From Ilex aquifolium (lineage: Eukaryota > Streptophyta > Magnoliopsida > Aquifoliales > Aquifoliaceae): DNA of 64,000 nucleotides. The stretch lies in assembly GCA_951799425.1 (NCBI GenBank), contig OX637397.1, forward strand, positions 6,253,001 to 6,317,000. The letters run 5' to 3'. A model generated the notes under the pieces. That model was not told the origin of the DNA and made no database searches. It saw nothing but the letters and a program-made list of their open reading frames with translations. Shown here piece after piece: positions 45,242 to 57,830 of the stretch. The first letter of the stretch is position 1; every line of letters begins with the position of its first letter. The position numbers and the translations under genes were made by a program.

Positions 45242-48200
45242 ATGGCTTCCTTTTCTCTCTCTCTCTCTCTCTTTCTTGTCTTCCTCGCATTCACTGTGCC
45301 TGCTGATTCAGAAGCTGTAAGTCTCTTGGTTTCCTTTCCTTGTTTCTAATGGCTACTAAGATTTATAAGGAATGTGTTCTTGATGTTGGCTTGTCCGAAC
45401 CCTTCTGTTGTTGGTGTGGCTTCTGATGTGTATGTAGGTAGAGGTTAACTTATTCACCCACTACCTGTGAAATAGATTAAGTTATTCACCACTACTCAAC
45501 AAATAGATTAACCATTCATCAAAGACACCACCAAATTGTCACTCCCCTGTTTCACTAACACAGAGAATTAGACCCATTGATCTTGGTTTTAACAATTTAT
45601 GTTTCTATTTTCAATTTCGGTGGGTAAATTGTGTTATTTTGATTTTATGGTAGTCGTGGTTCGTGATGGCTGCTTAACAGAAGTAGAATTAGAACTTTGG
45701 ACGTATCTTGAATTTCAAAAGTAATAAAAATTATTCTTTCTGTTGTTAAGGCTAAAGGTTCGAAATCAAATCGTCATCAAGATTATTACAGACATTATTT
45801 TTGAGTAAATTAAAATACAAAATCATTCTCTATGCACCCTTTTGTTGAATTTTATTAGAATTTTTTGTTTTGTTTGTTTGGTAGAGGGGGCTTGACAATT
45901 TGGGTGGGTGTAATTAAATGATTGAAGAGAAATATGATGGATTACAGACACATGTTGGACAGTGATTGGAAGATAATGTGGTGTTCTTTATTCTTTGTGT
46001 TACACTAGGAGTTCTCTGATGTTGTGTTTGCTAATTTTTTTGTAACATTGATTTGCAGCCACCACTTCCCACTAGGAGTGTCAGCCGCAAAGCGTTCTGG
46101 CCACCATTGCCAGGATCTCCATTATTGGCAGCTCCACCTGTATAGGTTAGATTGCTATTGAAATGACAAGAATGACTTATGTTTCTTTTTGCATTTCGTT
46201 TTATATGAAGACTAATAGAATTATGAAAACTCAAAAACCTCAACTTTTTCTAACTATTGTGTTATCCAAAAAAGGGAGAAGAAAAAGCTTTGAGAGAAAA
46301 CTCTATTTATTTAAGCAGTTTATTTTATACCAAAAGGTGGTTAATCAATTAACCAAATTTCTCTTATTTGTTTCCTAAGCAGACATAATTTTGTCCTTGT
46401 TTGTAGCACAATTTTTATGCTAAATGGCATGCCAAGTAAAAAATTTCGAAGGTTAAACAACTGTTTTATGTAATCAATCGTGAATGTTAAAATGGAAATG
46501 GAGGATCCCATACATGTATGTTTAAAGAAAAAAAAAGCTTCCATGGAAAGCTGTTGCAACCTATAGGAGGTGCTCTGCTTACAGATATTTTTCTGGAATC
46601 ATGTACATATCTGAAATATGCTCTAAGACATTTAGCTAGTGCTGCTATATTATATTTCTCCATAGATATTTGCATGCCAATCTTCTTCAGCTTTTCTTGT
46701 GTGGTGTAAAGAAGGTATAGAAAAAAATAAGGCTCTTTTAATTCCATCAGACCACCTATCATTGTTCTTTAGTTATCTTTTATGTTCATCAATCTCCAAC
46801 CACTTTGTTTTTCATATATGTTGCCTGTTTAAGTAGAATATGTGGTCTTAAAGCGGACGTGTGTGCCCGGTGCCACTGAATCTTGTGGTTGCCCTTTTGA
46901 GGGTTTATAGTAACTAGCTAGAAGCCTAGATTGTATCAAATAACTTGAGAAAGAGTTAGAAAATTGCGTCAACTCTTGGTTTTGAATTACACTCTGAAAA
47001 TTTGTTCTTTTATATTTCGGATGCACTGCCTCTCCCTTGGCATTGATAAAGGAAAGCATCAGAAGAATTGAAGCATGTTAGTTTTTACACACTCAGTATA
47101 CCTTGCAGCATATGAAATCTGTTCAGGACAACCGTTGACATGGATCACCATTTGAAGGTTTAATGTGCATTTCTAAATGTTTTGTAGTCAAAGAAAATAG
47201 AATTTTGTATAGCAACTTGAAATACATAATACATGATCAACATTCCACTTTGATATTGAAAAGCTATTCATGTTATATTGTGTGTTGTTAATTTACAAGT
47301 TTTGAATTCGTGAAACTTATGTATTATGTATTATCATAATACATAACTATCAAAAGTTTTATAAAGCTAAATAAAAATGACATAAAATTCTGCGTGAGAT
47401 TCCAAATTTAATAGGAAGGAGTTGTTCTCATTGCACTTGGAAGTTCATTTCATGAAGTTTATCTAATTTTTCCACCTTTGTTAAGTATTCGGTTGGTAAT
47501 AGGATGAGAATTCGATTTTGGGAGAATACTTGGGGGTGCTATGTCTTTTGCTTATAAGGTTGTCTAGACCCCAAAATTCATATATTTCAAGTATGATATA
47601 ATTCAATGGATTTTCTTGTCGTACTTCTTATGCTGTGCTCATAGGTTTTTTTAGCCCTTCTTTTTGTTTTTGTTGTATCTTTCTTGTATTTACTTTGCTC
47701 ACAAGGATTCCCAGTTCTCTTATGTACTTTATCATGATTTTTTTATGATTAATAGAATTTTCGTGTTTCCTATCAAAAAAAAGTAGTAGTTGTACTCTCA
47801 GAATTCTACTTCTACCAAACGAATATTAACAAATTTTATTTTGCTGATTTTTCTGTTTCCTCCTTAACAATGAGAACAAAGTGGTGTGTTATGTTGTGTT
47901 TGCCAAGTAATTTGTGATACTGTTTGTAGGTCCCTTTTCACCGTCCAGCTCCATGGGCAATGGAGTATGTAGCGCCTCCACCGCCACCATCACTGGCAGC
48001 TCCACTTGCACATGTTAGCTCTGTTATTGAGTTTATAAGAAAGACAGTGTGATGATTCTTTTGCTTATCATTTCATATGTAGACTAAAAAAATATGAAAA
48101 TTTATGTATTATCATAATTATGATTTTCAAAATTTTATAGAGCTAAATAAAAATGACATGAAACTTGGGTGAAAGTTTCAATTTTTGAGACATCACTCTG

Positions 48201-51200
48201 GGGGTCATGGTACACTTGGACATAACCTTGTTATGCCCGTGCAATTGGGACTGATGGTGCTGTAACTTTCGTCATAACAGGTGCTAGTATCTTAATAGCC
48301 GAATTTGCTACAAGAAAAAAACCAAATGCATGCCCAAAAGAGAATTGTGGTCAAGTTATAGAAAAGAATAGTTCAAACTGCTTCATTAGTCATATACACT
48401 AGTAATACCAGATATATGAAACATTTTCTCACAATATAATGTCGATGGAAACTGTTTGGCCAGAAAAGGAAAAACTAGAAAGAAAACAAAAGTTTGCAAA
48501 AGTTTGCGAAAGTGTTAGATTATTAATTTCATGTATATATAGCTGAATTGATCAATTTGCGGAGGAAAATTGCTTGGTGATTTTGCAAAAATTTGTTTGG
48601 AACTGACCATTGATATAGTAAGTAAATTTTTTTGAAGCGTAAATGTCTTCTTTGTGTAAATAAGTGTGACATGAGTGTTAAATGGAGGGGGATTATCGCT
48701 TACATGAACTTAGATATTGTTTGCACGGTCCTTTTCACCACCCAGCTCCATGGGCAGTGGAGTATGTAGCGCCTCCATCGCCACCATCGTTGATAGCTCC
48801 ACTTGCACTGGTTAGCTCTGTTATTGAGTTTATAAGAGAGACAGTGTGATGATTCTTTTGCTTATCATTTCATATGTAGACTGAAAAAATATAAAAATTC
48901 ATGTATTATCATAATTATGATTTTTAAAATTTTATAGAGCTAAATAAAAATGACATGAAACTTGTGTGAAAGTTTCAATTTTTGAGACATCACCCTGGGG
49001 GTCATGGTACACTTGGACATAACCTTGTTATGCCCCTGCAATTGGGACTGATGGTGCTGTAACTTTCGTCATAGCAGTTGCTAGCATTTTAATAGCCGAA
49101 TTTGCTACAAGAAAAAACTAAATGTATGCCCAAAAGAGAATTGTGGTCAAGTTATAGAAGAATAGTTCAAACTGCTTCATTAGTCATGTACACTAGTATT
49201 ACCAGATATATGAAACATTTTCTCACAATACAATGTCGATGGAAAATGTTTGGCCAGAAAAGGAAAAACTTGAAAGAAAACAAAAGTTTGCAAAAGTTTG
49301 CGAAAGTGTTAGATAATTAATTTATATATATATAGCTGAATTGATCAATTTTGCGGAGGAAAATTGCTTGGTGATTTTGCAAAAATTTGTTTAGAACTGA
49401 CCACTGATATAGTAAGTAAATTTTTTTGAAGTGTAAATGTCTTATTTGTGTAAATAAGTGTGACATGAGTGTTAAATGGAGGGGGATTATCGCTTACATG
49501 AACCTAGATATTGTTTGCAAGACCCTTTTTACCACCCAGCTCCATGGGGAGTGGAGTATATAGCGCCTCCACCGCCACCATCGTTGACAGCTCCACTTGC
49601 ACAGGTTAGCTCTGTTATTGAGTTTATAAGAAAGACAGTGTGATGATTCTTTTGCTTATCATTTCATATGTAGACTGAAAAAATATGAAAATTCATGTAT
49701 TTTCATAATTATGATTTTCAAAATTTTATAGAGCTAAATAAAAATGACATGAAACTTGGGTGAAAGTTTCAATTTTTGAGACATCACCATAGGGGTCATG
49801 GTACACTTGGACATAACCTTGTTATGCCCGTGCAATTGGGACTGATGGTGCTGTAACTTTCGTCATAGCAGGTGCTAGCATCTTAATAGTCGAAATTGCT
49901 ACAAAAAAAAACTAAATGTATGCCCAAAAGAGAATTGCGGTCAAATTATAAAAGAATAGTTCAAATTGCTTCATTATTCATATACACTAGTAATACCAGA
50001 TATATGAAACATTTTCACACAATACAATGTCGATGAAAAATGTTTGGCCAGAAAAGGAAAAAACTAGAAAGAAAACAAAAGTTTGCGAAAGTGTTAAATT
50101 ATTAATTTCATGTATATATAGCTGAATTGATCAATTTTGCGGAGGAAAATTGCTTGGTGATTTTGCAAAATTTGTTTGGAACTGACCACTAATATAGTAA
50201 GTAAATTTTTTTGAAGGGTAAAAGTCTTCTTTGTGTAAATAAGTGACATGAGTGTTAAATGGAGGGGGATTATTGCTTACATGAACCTAGATATTGTTTG
50301 CAGGGCCCTTTTCACCGCCCAGCTCCATGGGCAGTGGAGTATGTAGCGCCTCCACCGCCACAATCGCTGGCAGCTCCACTTGCACAGGTTAGCTCTGTTA
50401 TTGAGTTTATAAGAAAGACAATGTGATGATTCTTTTGCTTATCATTTCATATGTAGACTGAAAAAATATAAAAATTCATGTATTATCATAATTATGATTT
50501 TCAAAATTTTATAGAGCTAAATAAAAATGACATGAAACTTGTGTGAAAGTTTCAATTTTTGAGACATCACCCTGGGGGTCATGGTACACTTGGACATAAC
50601 CTTGTTATACCCGTGCAATTGGGACTGATGGTGCTGTAACTTTCGTCATAGCAGGTGCTAGTATCTTAATAGCCGAATTTGCAACAAGAAAAAACTAAAT
50701 GTATGCCCAAAAGAGAATTACGGTCAAGTTATAGAAGAATAGTTTAAACTGTTTCATTAGTCATATACACTAGTATTACCAGATATATGAAACATTTTCT
50801 CACAATACAATGTCAATGGAAAATGTTTGGCCAGAAAAGGAAAAAACTAGAAAGAAAACAAAAGTTTGCAAATGTTTGCGAAAGTGTTAGATTATTAATT
50901 TCATGTATATATAGCTGAATTGATCAATTTTGCGAAGGTAAATTGCTTGGTGATTTTGCAAAAGTTTGTTTAGAACTGACCACTGATATAGTAAGTAAAT
51001 TTTTTTGAAGGGTAAAAGTCTTCTTTATATAAGTAAGTGTGACATGAGTGTTAAATGGCGGGGGATTATCGCTTACATGAACCTAGAAACAAAATGCTTC
51101 TGAATATTGTAACCAATAATAAGGGGTGCTCCGTGTAAGATTACTTTCTGCAAATTTGTGAAATTATGTATAAATCTAAGCTATGCTCGAAGACAACAAA

Positions 51201-51484
51201 TTTGGCATGATACTTTCCCTTTCTAGCGAAGTCTTCTTAAGATGCAAGTGGTCAACGCTCTTTCAAAGTGGAGTTTCCTTCTCTAATATTTTAACGGTTA
51301 TTTTTAGGGCTTATATGTGATATACAGGGGTGGCAGCAATACCAACAGCGGTATTGCCATCTCACAGCTGGCATGGACGATTTTAGGAGTATGTGCTGCA
51401 CTGGCAGTCCCAGGCATAGTTTACTATATGTACTCAGGTCAGCCCAGTGAGGTGAGTGGTCAGCCTGTGCAGGAGCGACAGTAG
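45242..51484 (+). CDS. Unrecognised secreted/membrane proline-repeat protein gene with tandem exons
   Basis: I do not recognise the family. Exons, all phase 0: E1 45242-45316 (ATG, Leu-rich signal peptide ending near PADSEA); E2 46059-46145 (proline-rich, ends in TAG); four copied 84-bp exons at 47930-48013, 48727-48810, 49521-49604 and 50304-50387 (each like PFHRPAPWAVEYVAPPPP plus APLAQ); last exon 51308-51484 (58 residues: Gly/Asn stretch, one hydrophobic segment of about 25 residues, Gln-rich tail). E1 has a TATATAT box about 90 bases upstream. The E2 stop means that full translation requires skipping E2, which phase 0 allows. The acceptor is intact for copies 1 and 4 and changed for copies 2 (CAC) and 3 (CAA). 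Topology would be type I: extracellular proline repeats, one membrane anchor. It could be a live gene, a relic, or a gene making only the short E1-E2 product. Confidence 0.5.
47921..51090 (+). repeat. Four tandem ~790-bp units, each with one 84-bp exon
   Basis: Exon starts are spaced 797, 794 and 783 bases apart. Each unit holds the acceptor, the 84-bp exon, the donor GTTAGCTCTG and about 700 bases of nearly identical intron, ending with CGCTTACATGAAC. Units 2-4 also share 'agtttgcgaaagtgtta', and all introns carry 'tttggccagaaaagg'. The copies are much closer to each other than to E2 or its intron, so the amplification is later than the E2 duplication. Confidence 0.9.
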
Positions 51485-52746
51485 ATTGTGACACTGCCTC
51501 CACACAGGCGGGAGCCTCCATTCTTTGCGTCTGCACAGGCTAGGGCAGAGTGGCGTCAGGGTGAGATGCTGGACGAGTGATGGATAAATGTGTGTTTGAT
51601 CGTGTTGTTTGATAATCGTGTTGTTTGATTAGACTTTAAAACTTTTACTTAAAGGATTTTAAGTCTGTGTTGGGACATATATATGTTCATGTTAATGGAA
51701 CATGAACTGAATTATACTTTTAGAATATGAATATCCATTGTACTCTAGTTTTATAATTCTAATTATCTATTGCTCTTTCAAGATGGGTGAGAGGATTTAG
51801 AAGCGATGGAACAAACGATGAATGCATTAAGGAAATATATGAATGCATTAAGGAAATATTGAAGTGAGTACTCGTTCGAGATGAGGAACATAGCAGCAGT
51901 AAGGTGTGATTTGATAAAAGTTTTAAGTTTCCAAAAGGACAACAGGAAGGTACACATGAAATCGATATCAATAGAGTCAAATGGTGGATCTTGTAAAATT
52001 GGGATTATGCTTTGTTTCATCGAGTATAGTTAAGAGTAAATGATTTTCCCATTACTTGAAGGTGAGATGTTATTGATAATGCCGGAATGGCAGAATCAGA
52101 AGCTATAGAGCTTTTCAAAGCCCAATTGAAAACTTTGCTATTAAGGGGGTTTTGTAGTGAATACAGTGGTGTCCTCCATAGTCATGGGTAGGCTGCATCG
52201 GATGGGTAGGCTGAGAAATCTCTGTTGAAGGGGACCTTCAATGTCCATTATGCACTGGAAACAGGAAAGACTATTTAGCTGGAGAACAATAGGCAACCCC
52301 ACTAGCGTCAGGTACACTCGGGGCATGGCGTTGTCAATGGGCTACGGGGTGGCCTGTGGCCCAGTCCAAATACTCGACCCAAAGACCAGCCAACTATTCA
52401 ATATTAGAAGTTAAATAAGATAAATTATAAGGTCCTACAGAAGTTGGTACACAAAATTAGACTTATTAGTGAATAAGTCCATAGTGAAAAATGTTTTGTG
52501 AAAAAGTCATTTGATGATATATAAAGACTTGAATATCCTTTTACTATGTAGCAGTCGTCTAAAACGGTTTTGGAAAACCAAAAACCATAATAAATCCTCT
52601 TTATATAAATTGGTATCTCTCTCACAACGCTCAACTTCAGAAATCACTTAACATCTAGTAAAAATTTATTTTCTTTTTTTTAGGAATATGTTTTAAAGTT
52701 TTTGGAACTTTTTGAAATTTAAAAACTAAAATTAAGGAATAACAAC

Positions 52747-52787
<41 letters not shown>

Positions 52788-53204
52788 AGGAGTTTTAGAG
52801 ATTACATGACAACAATTTGGGACTCAAAGTTATAGGCTTTCATCTTCGAGATAACAGATTTTATTTCCTTTTTTTTAGGGATATGATTCAAAGTTCTTGG
52901 AAACCTTTAGAATTTTAGTTATCTTATCTTAGAAAGTACTAAAATTAAGGAAATTTTGAAGACACACTATGATGTCACACTTTCTATATAAAAGGGACAA
53001 CCATAGTGTTTGAGATGTGAATTTTTTATTTGATTTTTTACTATGGAGTTACACTACCTATCTACAATATATGGAATCACTTTTATAGTCACTTTCAACA
53101 ATCACTTTGTTAATATACTTTGTTTTCACATAGTGTTGTTTTGTTTAAGGAACCCTTTGTTGTCACAGTTTTTCATTATTTTAGCATATGAATTTATAGT
53201 GTGA

Positions 53205-53520
53205 CAAGGGATTTGGTAAATTTTTTCAGATGTAAAGACGTCATTGGTGCAGTGGCTTAGAGACTACGATTACACACACACACACGTTCATTTGGTTTAA
53301 TACTGTGACAACGAGTGTGACATCATTGGCTGAGTGGTGTGAACACGATAATTACACACACATTTCTTCGTTTTTAATAGTGTGACAACAAAGTATGACA
53401 TCATTGTTTTAGAGCTTAGCCACTACGATTACAAACGCGCGCTCCTTTGATAATTGTATAACAACACAGTGTGGCTGCATTGGTTCATTTGTTGATACAA
53501 TCACAATTAACAAAATCAAA
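53205..53520 (+). repeat. About four degenerate ~85-bp repeats
   Basis: Phrases GTGTGACATCATTGG, CTACGATTACACACACA and variants recur in the same order about every 80-90 bases, near 53240, 53305, 53395 and 53465. The copies have drifted strongly. Confidence 0.5.
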
Positions 53521-54778
53521 AAAATAGCATTATAGTCATAAAACTGAAACCAAAAAAATTACTGTACAAACAATTACATGTACCGAAAATATAGAGCCAC
53601 ATAAATGAAGAGGCGAAGAAATCAAAAATAGAATTTACATATCATATATCATTTTATAGAAATTATATGAGGTTGTAACGATATGAATGAAAATTATAGT
53701 GTAATAATACAATACCGAGAACATGGAGAAAACGAAAAAAAAAAACTAACTTGGACTAATAACAGTTTGATTGAAATAAAGAAACAAAAAATGTGACCAC
53801 TCAAACAATCAGTTGAACCAAAAAAATAGAACCAAACAAAAGAATAAAAAATGAATGAAAGTTTAATTTCGAACTTGATCATGGTTGAACGTTATAGAAG
53901 AAGAAAAAAAATGAAAACTGGTTGGAGAAGAATAATGACGATCACTTAACGTTAACTAGTTTGAAAAGAAGAAAAAAACGAAAACTGGTTGCAGAAGAAG
54001 AAGAATGATAATGGTTGATGGTTGGAGAAGAAGAAATAATATACGTTTGATAGCAAAGATACTGAGAATATAATTTATCCATTAAATTAGAAAATATTTA
54101 ATATAATAAAACAAATTCAAAAAATAAAATAACTGTCAAATCTAATATGCATGATTTAAGGGGAGAACAAATTTGTCAAAGAAAAATCAGAAAAAATGAA
54201 AAAGTGTACTTAGACACAATAAAGTTAGAAAGATGAGGATTAAAAGACTTAACATTAAGAGTTATATACTTTAAGGCCAATAAATATAATTTAATGTACC
54301 CCTTCACAATTCTCTGTAAATTATAAGTTATAAACTGCAAATTTATTTTGTAAGTAATAAGTTATAAGCTATACGTGTCTGAGTTAGAAATTATGAGTTT
54401 GATGATATAACTTCATTGAGCCCCCTTCAAGAGCCCATGTTTTGAGCCATGGAGCATGCCATGGTGCTGGATCCCTAAACCGTGCCCGACCCGATAGCTT
54501 CACTGTATGCGATATGGCCAGGCCCAAACGGAAGAAACTTTAGCCGATTGTCTCAGGCTCTGGGCCTCAGAAAACTTGACCTTACAAAGGGAGTTGCTCG
54601 CTAAGATTCATCAAACAATTGAACCAGAAAAGATTAATACTGTTATGCTGAACAAGATTTTTTTATTAAATTTTTCATTCTAGATAATGTGACATAGTTT
54701 TCTGTAAATTTTAACTATCAATGATCCTGTTGTAGGTAAATTTATTAAAAAATTTAATCTAAATGAAAGATGAAATTG

Positions 54779-54870
54779 TGAGTTGGAGGTCAAGAATTCG
54801 AGTTGTAGAAACATCTCTGCTTGCAAGGGTAACAGTGCATAAATCTAATCTTTTCCAGACCCCTCAATGA
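54779..54870 (+). mobile_element. SINE fragment (3' tRNA-like part)
   Basis: It contains GAATTCGAGTTGTAG and ends with a CAGACCCCTCAATGA stretch, as in common plant tRNA-derived SINEs. The A-box end is missing or not recognisable. Confidence 0.45.
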
Positions 54871-55294
54871 CGAAATTCTCGTACACTGAGTACGCCCTTT
54901 TTAAAAATTGCCATCATTAGTTCATCACTTTTGCTTAGTAAGAATTTCTTGTAGGCAATATAATTAGGTCGGACCCAAAACATTTATTTTATGAAAGGTC
55001 AAAATACATGGTAGAAGACATGGATGACCATGACATTAGCAATATTTATTTTATACTCCTCTGAAAATTGATAGAACAATATGTAAGGTAAAGATTTGAA
55101 AGAGTTGGTGTGGTAGATATTATTTTTCGAATTTTGTAATAAATAATTTATTAGATTCTAAATTAAATTCATATTCTTAGTGGATTTTTCTTATAGGCCG
55201 AAGTTGGACATATTTGGATTACTTTTAAATTATATATGATAGCCTAATTTTATAGTTGATCAACAAGGTGAAAGGGATGTGTTGTTGACCTTTA

Positions 55295-55473
55295 GGGGTC
55301 GTTTAGTAGCTGAGTCGCTAAATTCAAATGTCTCAGGTTCAACACTTCATATATTCCCTAAGGATTTGTCACATTTGTTCGTCAGGGGACATGTTCTAAA
55401 TCTACTCGAGTTACAGTAACTAATAGTCAAGCTCGAGCAAAGCCTCGACACCTTGTAGCAAAAAAAGAAGAAG
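55295..55473 (+). mobile_element. tRNA-derived SINE
   Basis: It has an A-box-like TAGTAGCTGAGT, a B-box-like CAGGTTCAAC (55334-55343) and a body ending in CTCGACACCTTGTAG plus A-rich tail, like the SINE at 1567-1778, whose tail reads ACACCTCGACCG. Confidence 0.5.
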
Positions 55474-55687
55474 AATGTGCTGTTGGATTAAACATTATCT
55501 GGGTCCAAGTGGGAAAAAAAGAAAAAGAAGACAATTGCATAGCTAAAATTCAAACATGACAAAGTTTGTACCATATTAATCTTGAGTATAAGTTTGGTTT
55601 TCGGTATTGAATTTATATTTATAGATAATCTATGTGACAGACACAAAATTTTAGAAAGCCAATAATCAAACTTTACAATGTATGCAG

Positions 55688-56936
55688 TTGAGAGATGTAC
55701 AACTTATTAACTTTAGCAATGGTCGGAATATTTGTCATCGTTGCCGCTCTACTTCTATCATGACAAATCAAGACTGCAAACCACTTATTCACGACGTGCA
55801 TCGTTTTTTTGAAGCTTTGAATCTTAACGTCAAAAGGGACATTACTGTTTTGCTGGTCGACAACAATGAAATATACAAACATTCACGGAAGGAAAAAAAA
55901 GTAAGACAGCTATAGATAAAGGCATCAAGATTAATCAACACGATTGAAGTTCATATAACTCTATTCTAACAACTTTATTATCTTTCATGCACGTACAGTA
56001 TGGACCTGTTGTTGGGTTGACGCTACGTTTAGCAAAAGTCGTAATGAGTGTAAGAATTTACAGTATTCGTGGTAAATTAGTTTATATTTTGAAAAAAGGG
56101 GCAACAGTAACAAAATGTCACATAGAAGAACAGTGAAAGCAACAATGCCAGAAGACATTCATCAAAATAAGAGTCTAAATTGTTTTTCTTCTCATAATAA
56201 TAGATTACAAGGTGTTCACAGATTGGAGGAAAAATTCAGGTGCTAAAAAAGACCAAGAAGCAAATTGGTGGGAAGGTTCCAGGGATTCTACTTTTGTTTG
56301 GTCTACCTACGTAAATTCTCATCAATGTCATGATATTTATTATAACTTAATTTGGTCTTTGATAAGAAAATGAGTATGTATATGCCTATTCGTTTATATA
56401 CATGTGAGGTTAGCAGTTAATCAAATGGCCACTGCTTCCATCGTTAGACTGTAAAGTTGCGGGTTCGAATCTCGTCGTCCCCCTCCCCTATAATAGTGGT
56501 TGAAAAAAAAAAAACTTCATTTTAAAAAAGAAAAGAAAAAAAGAGAGTATGTATATACCTGTGATGTTTATTTTTTCCTATATGACCTTGGTCCTAAAGT
56601 TTTAAGCAAATAATAAATGGTGATTTTATTCGTTCTGGCTATGTATCTCCAACTTCTTCATTGAACATTGAAACTTTCGATAATAAAAAATATAAATCTA
56701 TCGTTGTTGTGACTGTAGTTAAGGGCAACATTATAATCTTAGGCAGAGATAGGGTTTTTAACTCGAGGAGATTGAGACAATTAGTTTATGTTAATAGTAG
56801 TTCTACACATAGTTTTCCTTTCAAGTAGTTTTGAATTTGCTTGAAAGTTTTAAATTTATAATCCAGCCTACATGCAGGGTGATGACAGGAGCAACCCTAG
56901 CACACGAAATGATGCATGCATGGATGGGGCTTCAAG
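55688..56936 (+). pseudogene. DA1-like (LIM/zinc-peptidase) gene fragment
   Basis: Four consecutive exons of a DA1/DAR-type protein with good splice sites: 55688-55900 (NGRNICHRCRSTSIM... and FFEALNLNVKR, matching the region between LIM and peptidase), 55999-56049 (YGPVVGLTLRLAKVV), 56222-56310 (KVPGILLLFGLPT) and 56878-56936 (TGATLAHEMMHAWMGLQG). The HEMMH motif is the zinc-binding site of the DA1 peptidase, a family that limits organ growth by cutting ubiquitin-pathway proteins. The upstream UIM and first LIM parts and all exons after the HEMMH exon are missing, so it is a gene piece. The exons present join in phase and carry no stop. It sits inside the LTR unit. Confidence 0.78.
56408..56515 (+). 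mobile_element. tRNA-like SINE in a DA1-like intron
   Basis: It has TTAGCAGTTAATCAAATGG, a perfect B box GGTTCGAATC (56462-56471), CGTCGTCCCC and an A-run (56503-56514). It is too short and mismatched to be a tRNA gene. Confidence 0.55.
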
Positions 56937-57830
56937 GTTATCTTACACATGAATATATATGCACATACACACACAGTATATATATCATTTTCTGAGAGAG
57001 ATGTGAGAAGTCTTTCTTCCCACTTTTATTAATTAGCAATGCACGACATGAGTTACATGTAAACAAATCAAATAATATTATTTTTATATGTGTAATTAAA
57101 TTAAATAATAAATTAGGTGCCAAATAATTAATCCGTATTTTAATTGTTGATTTATTCTATAAATTTTTGAGTACCTAATCTGTTATTTATTTATGTATCT
57201 CTTCGACCATTTTAAGAATTTATACATATAATTATATTATAAAATTATTAATTTTTATTTTGTTAAATAGATTGATTAGATCACTTATAATATTATAATA
57301 TTATTAATTACTAAAAAATAAAATATAACATATATTTGACTGTATAATTCAAGTTGATAACTAAATATATATAATAATTTAACAAATATATGATTTTACT
57401 TCTTTATATAACTATATATATTTTTTTGACAATAAACACACAACACACACACATGACCACTACTACACCGCCACTTAAAAGTGGTAGTGGAGTACTATAT
57501 ATAATTGTATGTAATAGGTAGTGGGGTGACGTGGTGGTGGTAGTGGTAGTGGTTGTGGTGGTGGGATAGTTCCAAACACTACTTTTTTTTTAAGTATTTA
57601 TGAGAAGTTATAAGTCTTAGAAGCATTTTTAAAAAGTTATCTCAAACACATATTTAGGGGCCTATTTTCCCTATTAAATTTGAGGTGTTAATATTAACCG
57701 TCGGATTAATTTTAAAGTAAAATTTAAAGAGATCTCAATCGCGAAAAGTAAAAGTCATTTTATTTATTTTTAAGATTTGAATTGTATTATACTTTATTAT
57801 ATAGATATGTGTATTCTAACCGAGTCAAAT
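56937..57830. other. AT-rich DNA up to the 3' LTR
   Basis: No gene was seen and no 3' end of Copia pol or polypurine tract was recognised before the LTR. A GGTGGTGGTAGTGG-type stretch lies near 57530-57563. Confidence 0.45.

Larger units (their letters stand above)
51485..55687. other. AT-rich interior of the LTR unit without a clear gene
   Basis: 51485-51700 is the 3' flank of the proline-repeat gene. 51760-52400 is moderately complex and contains a short direct repeat (GAATGCATTAAGGAAATAT twice near 51825-51860), but no family was recognised. 52751-52784 is an (AT)n microsatellite. 53205-53520 is a degenerate tandem repeat. 53520-54420 is A-rich. SINE pieces follow. Confidence 0.45.

Noticed and set aside
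45070-45306. 78-codon plus-strand frame over the signal-peptide exon
   Set aside because: It is in a different frame from the signal-peptide exon and has no splice support.
47921-51090. CRISPR-like or satellite array
   Set aside because: Units are ~790 bp, contain a spliced-type exon and are in a plant genome; this is exon/intron unit duplication, not a CRISPR array or a centromeric satellite.
56408-56515. tRNA gene
   Set aside because: A good B box exists, but the acceptor and D-arm pairing is not formed and an A-tail follows; a SINE is more likely.
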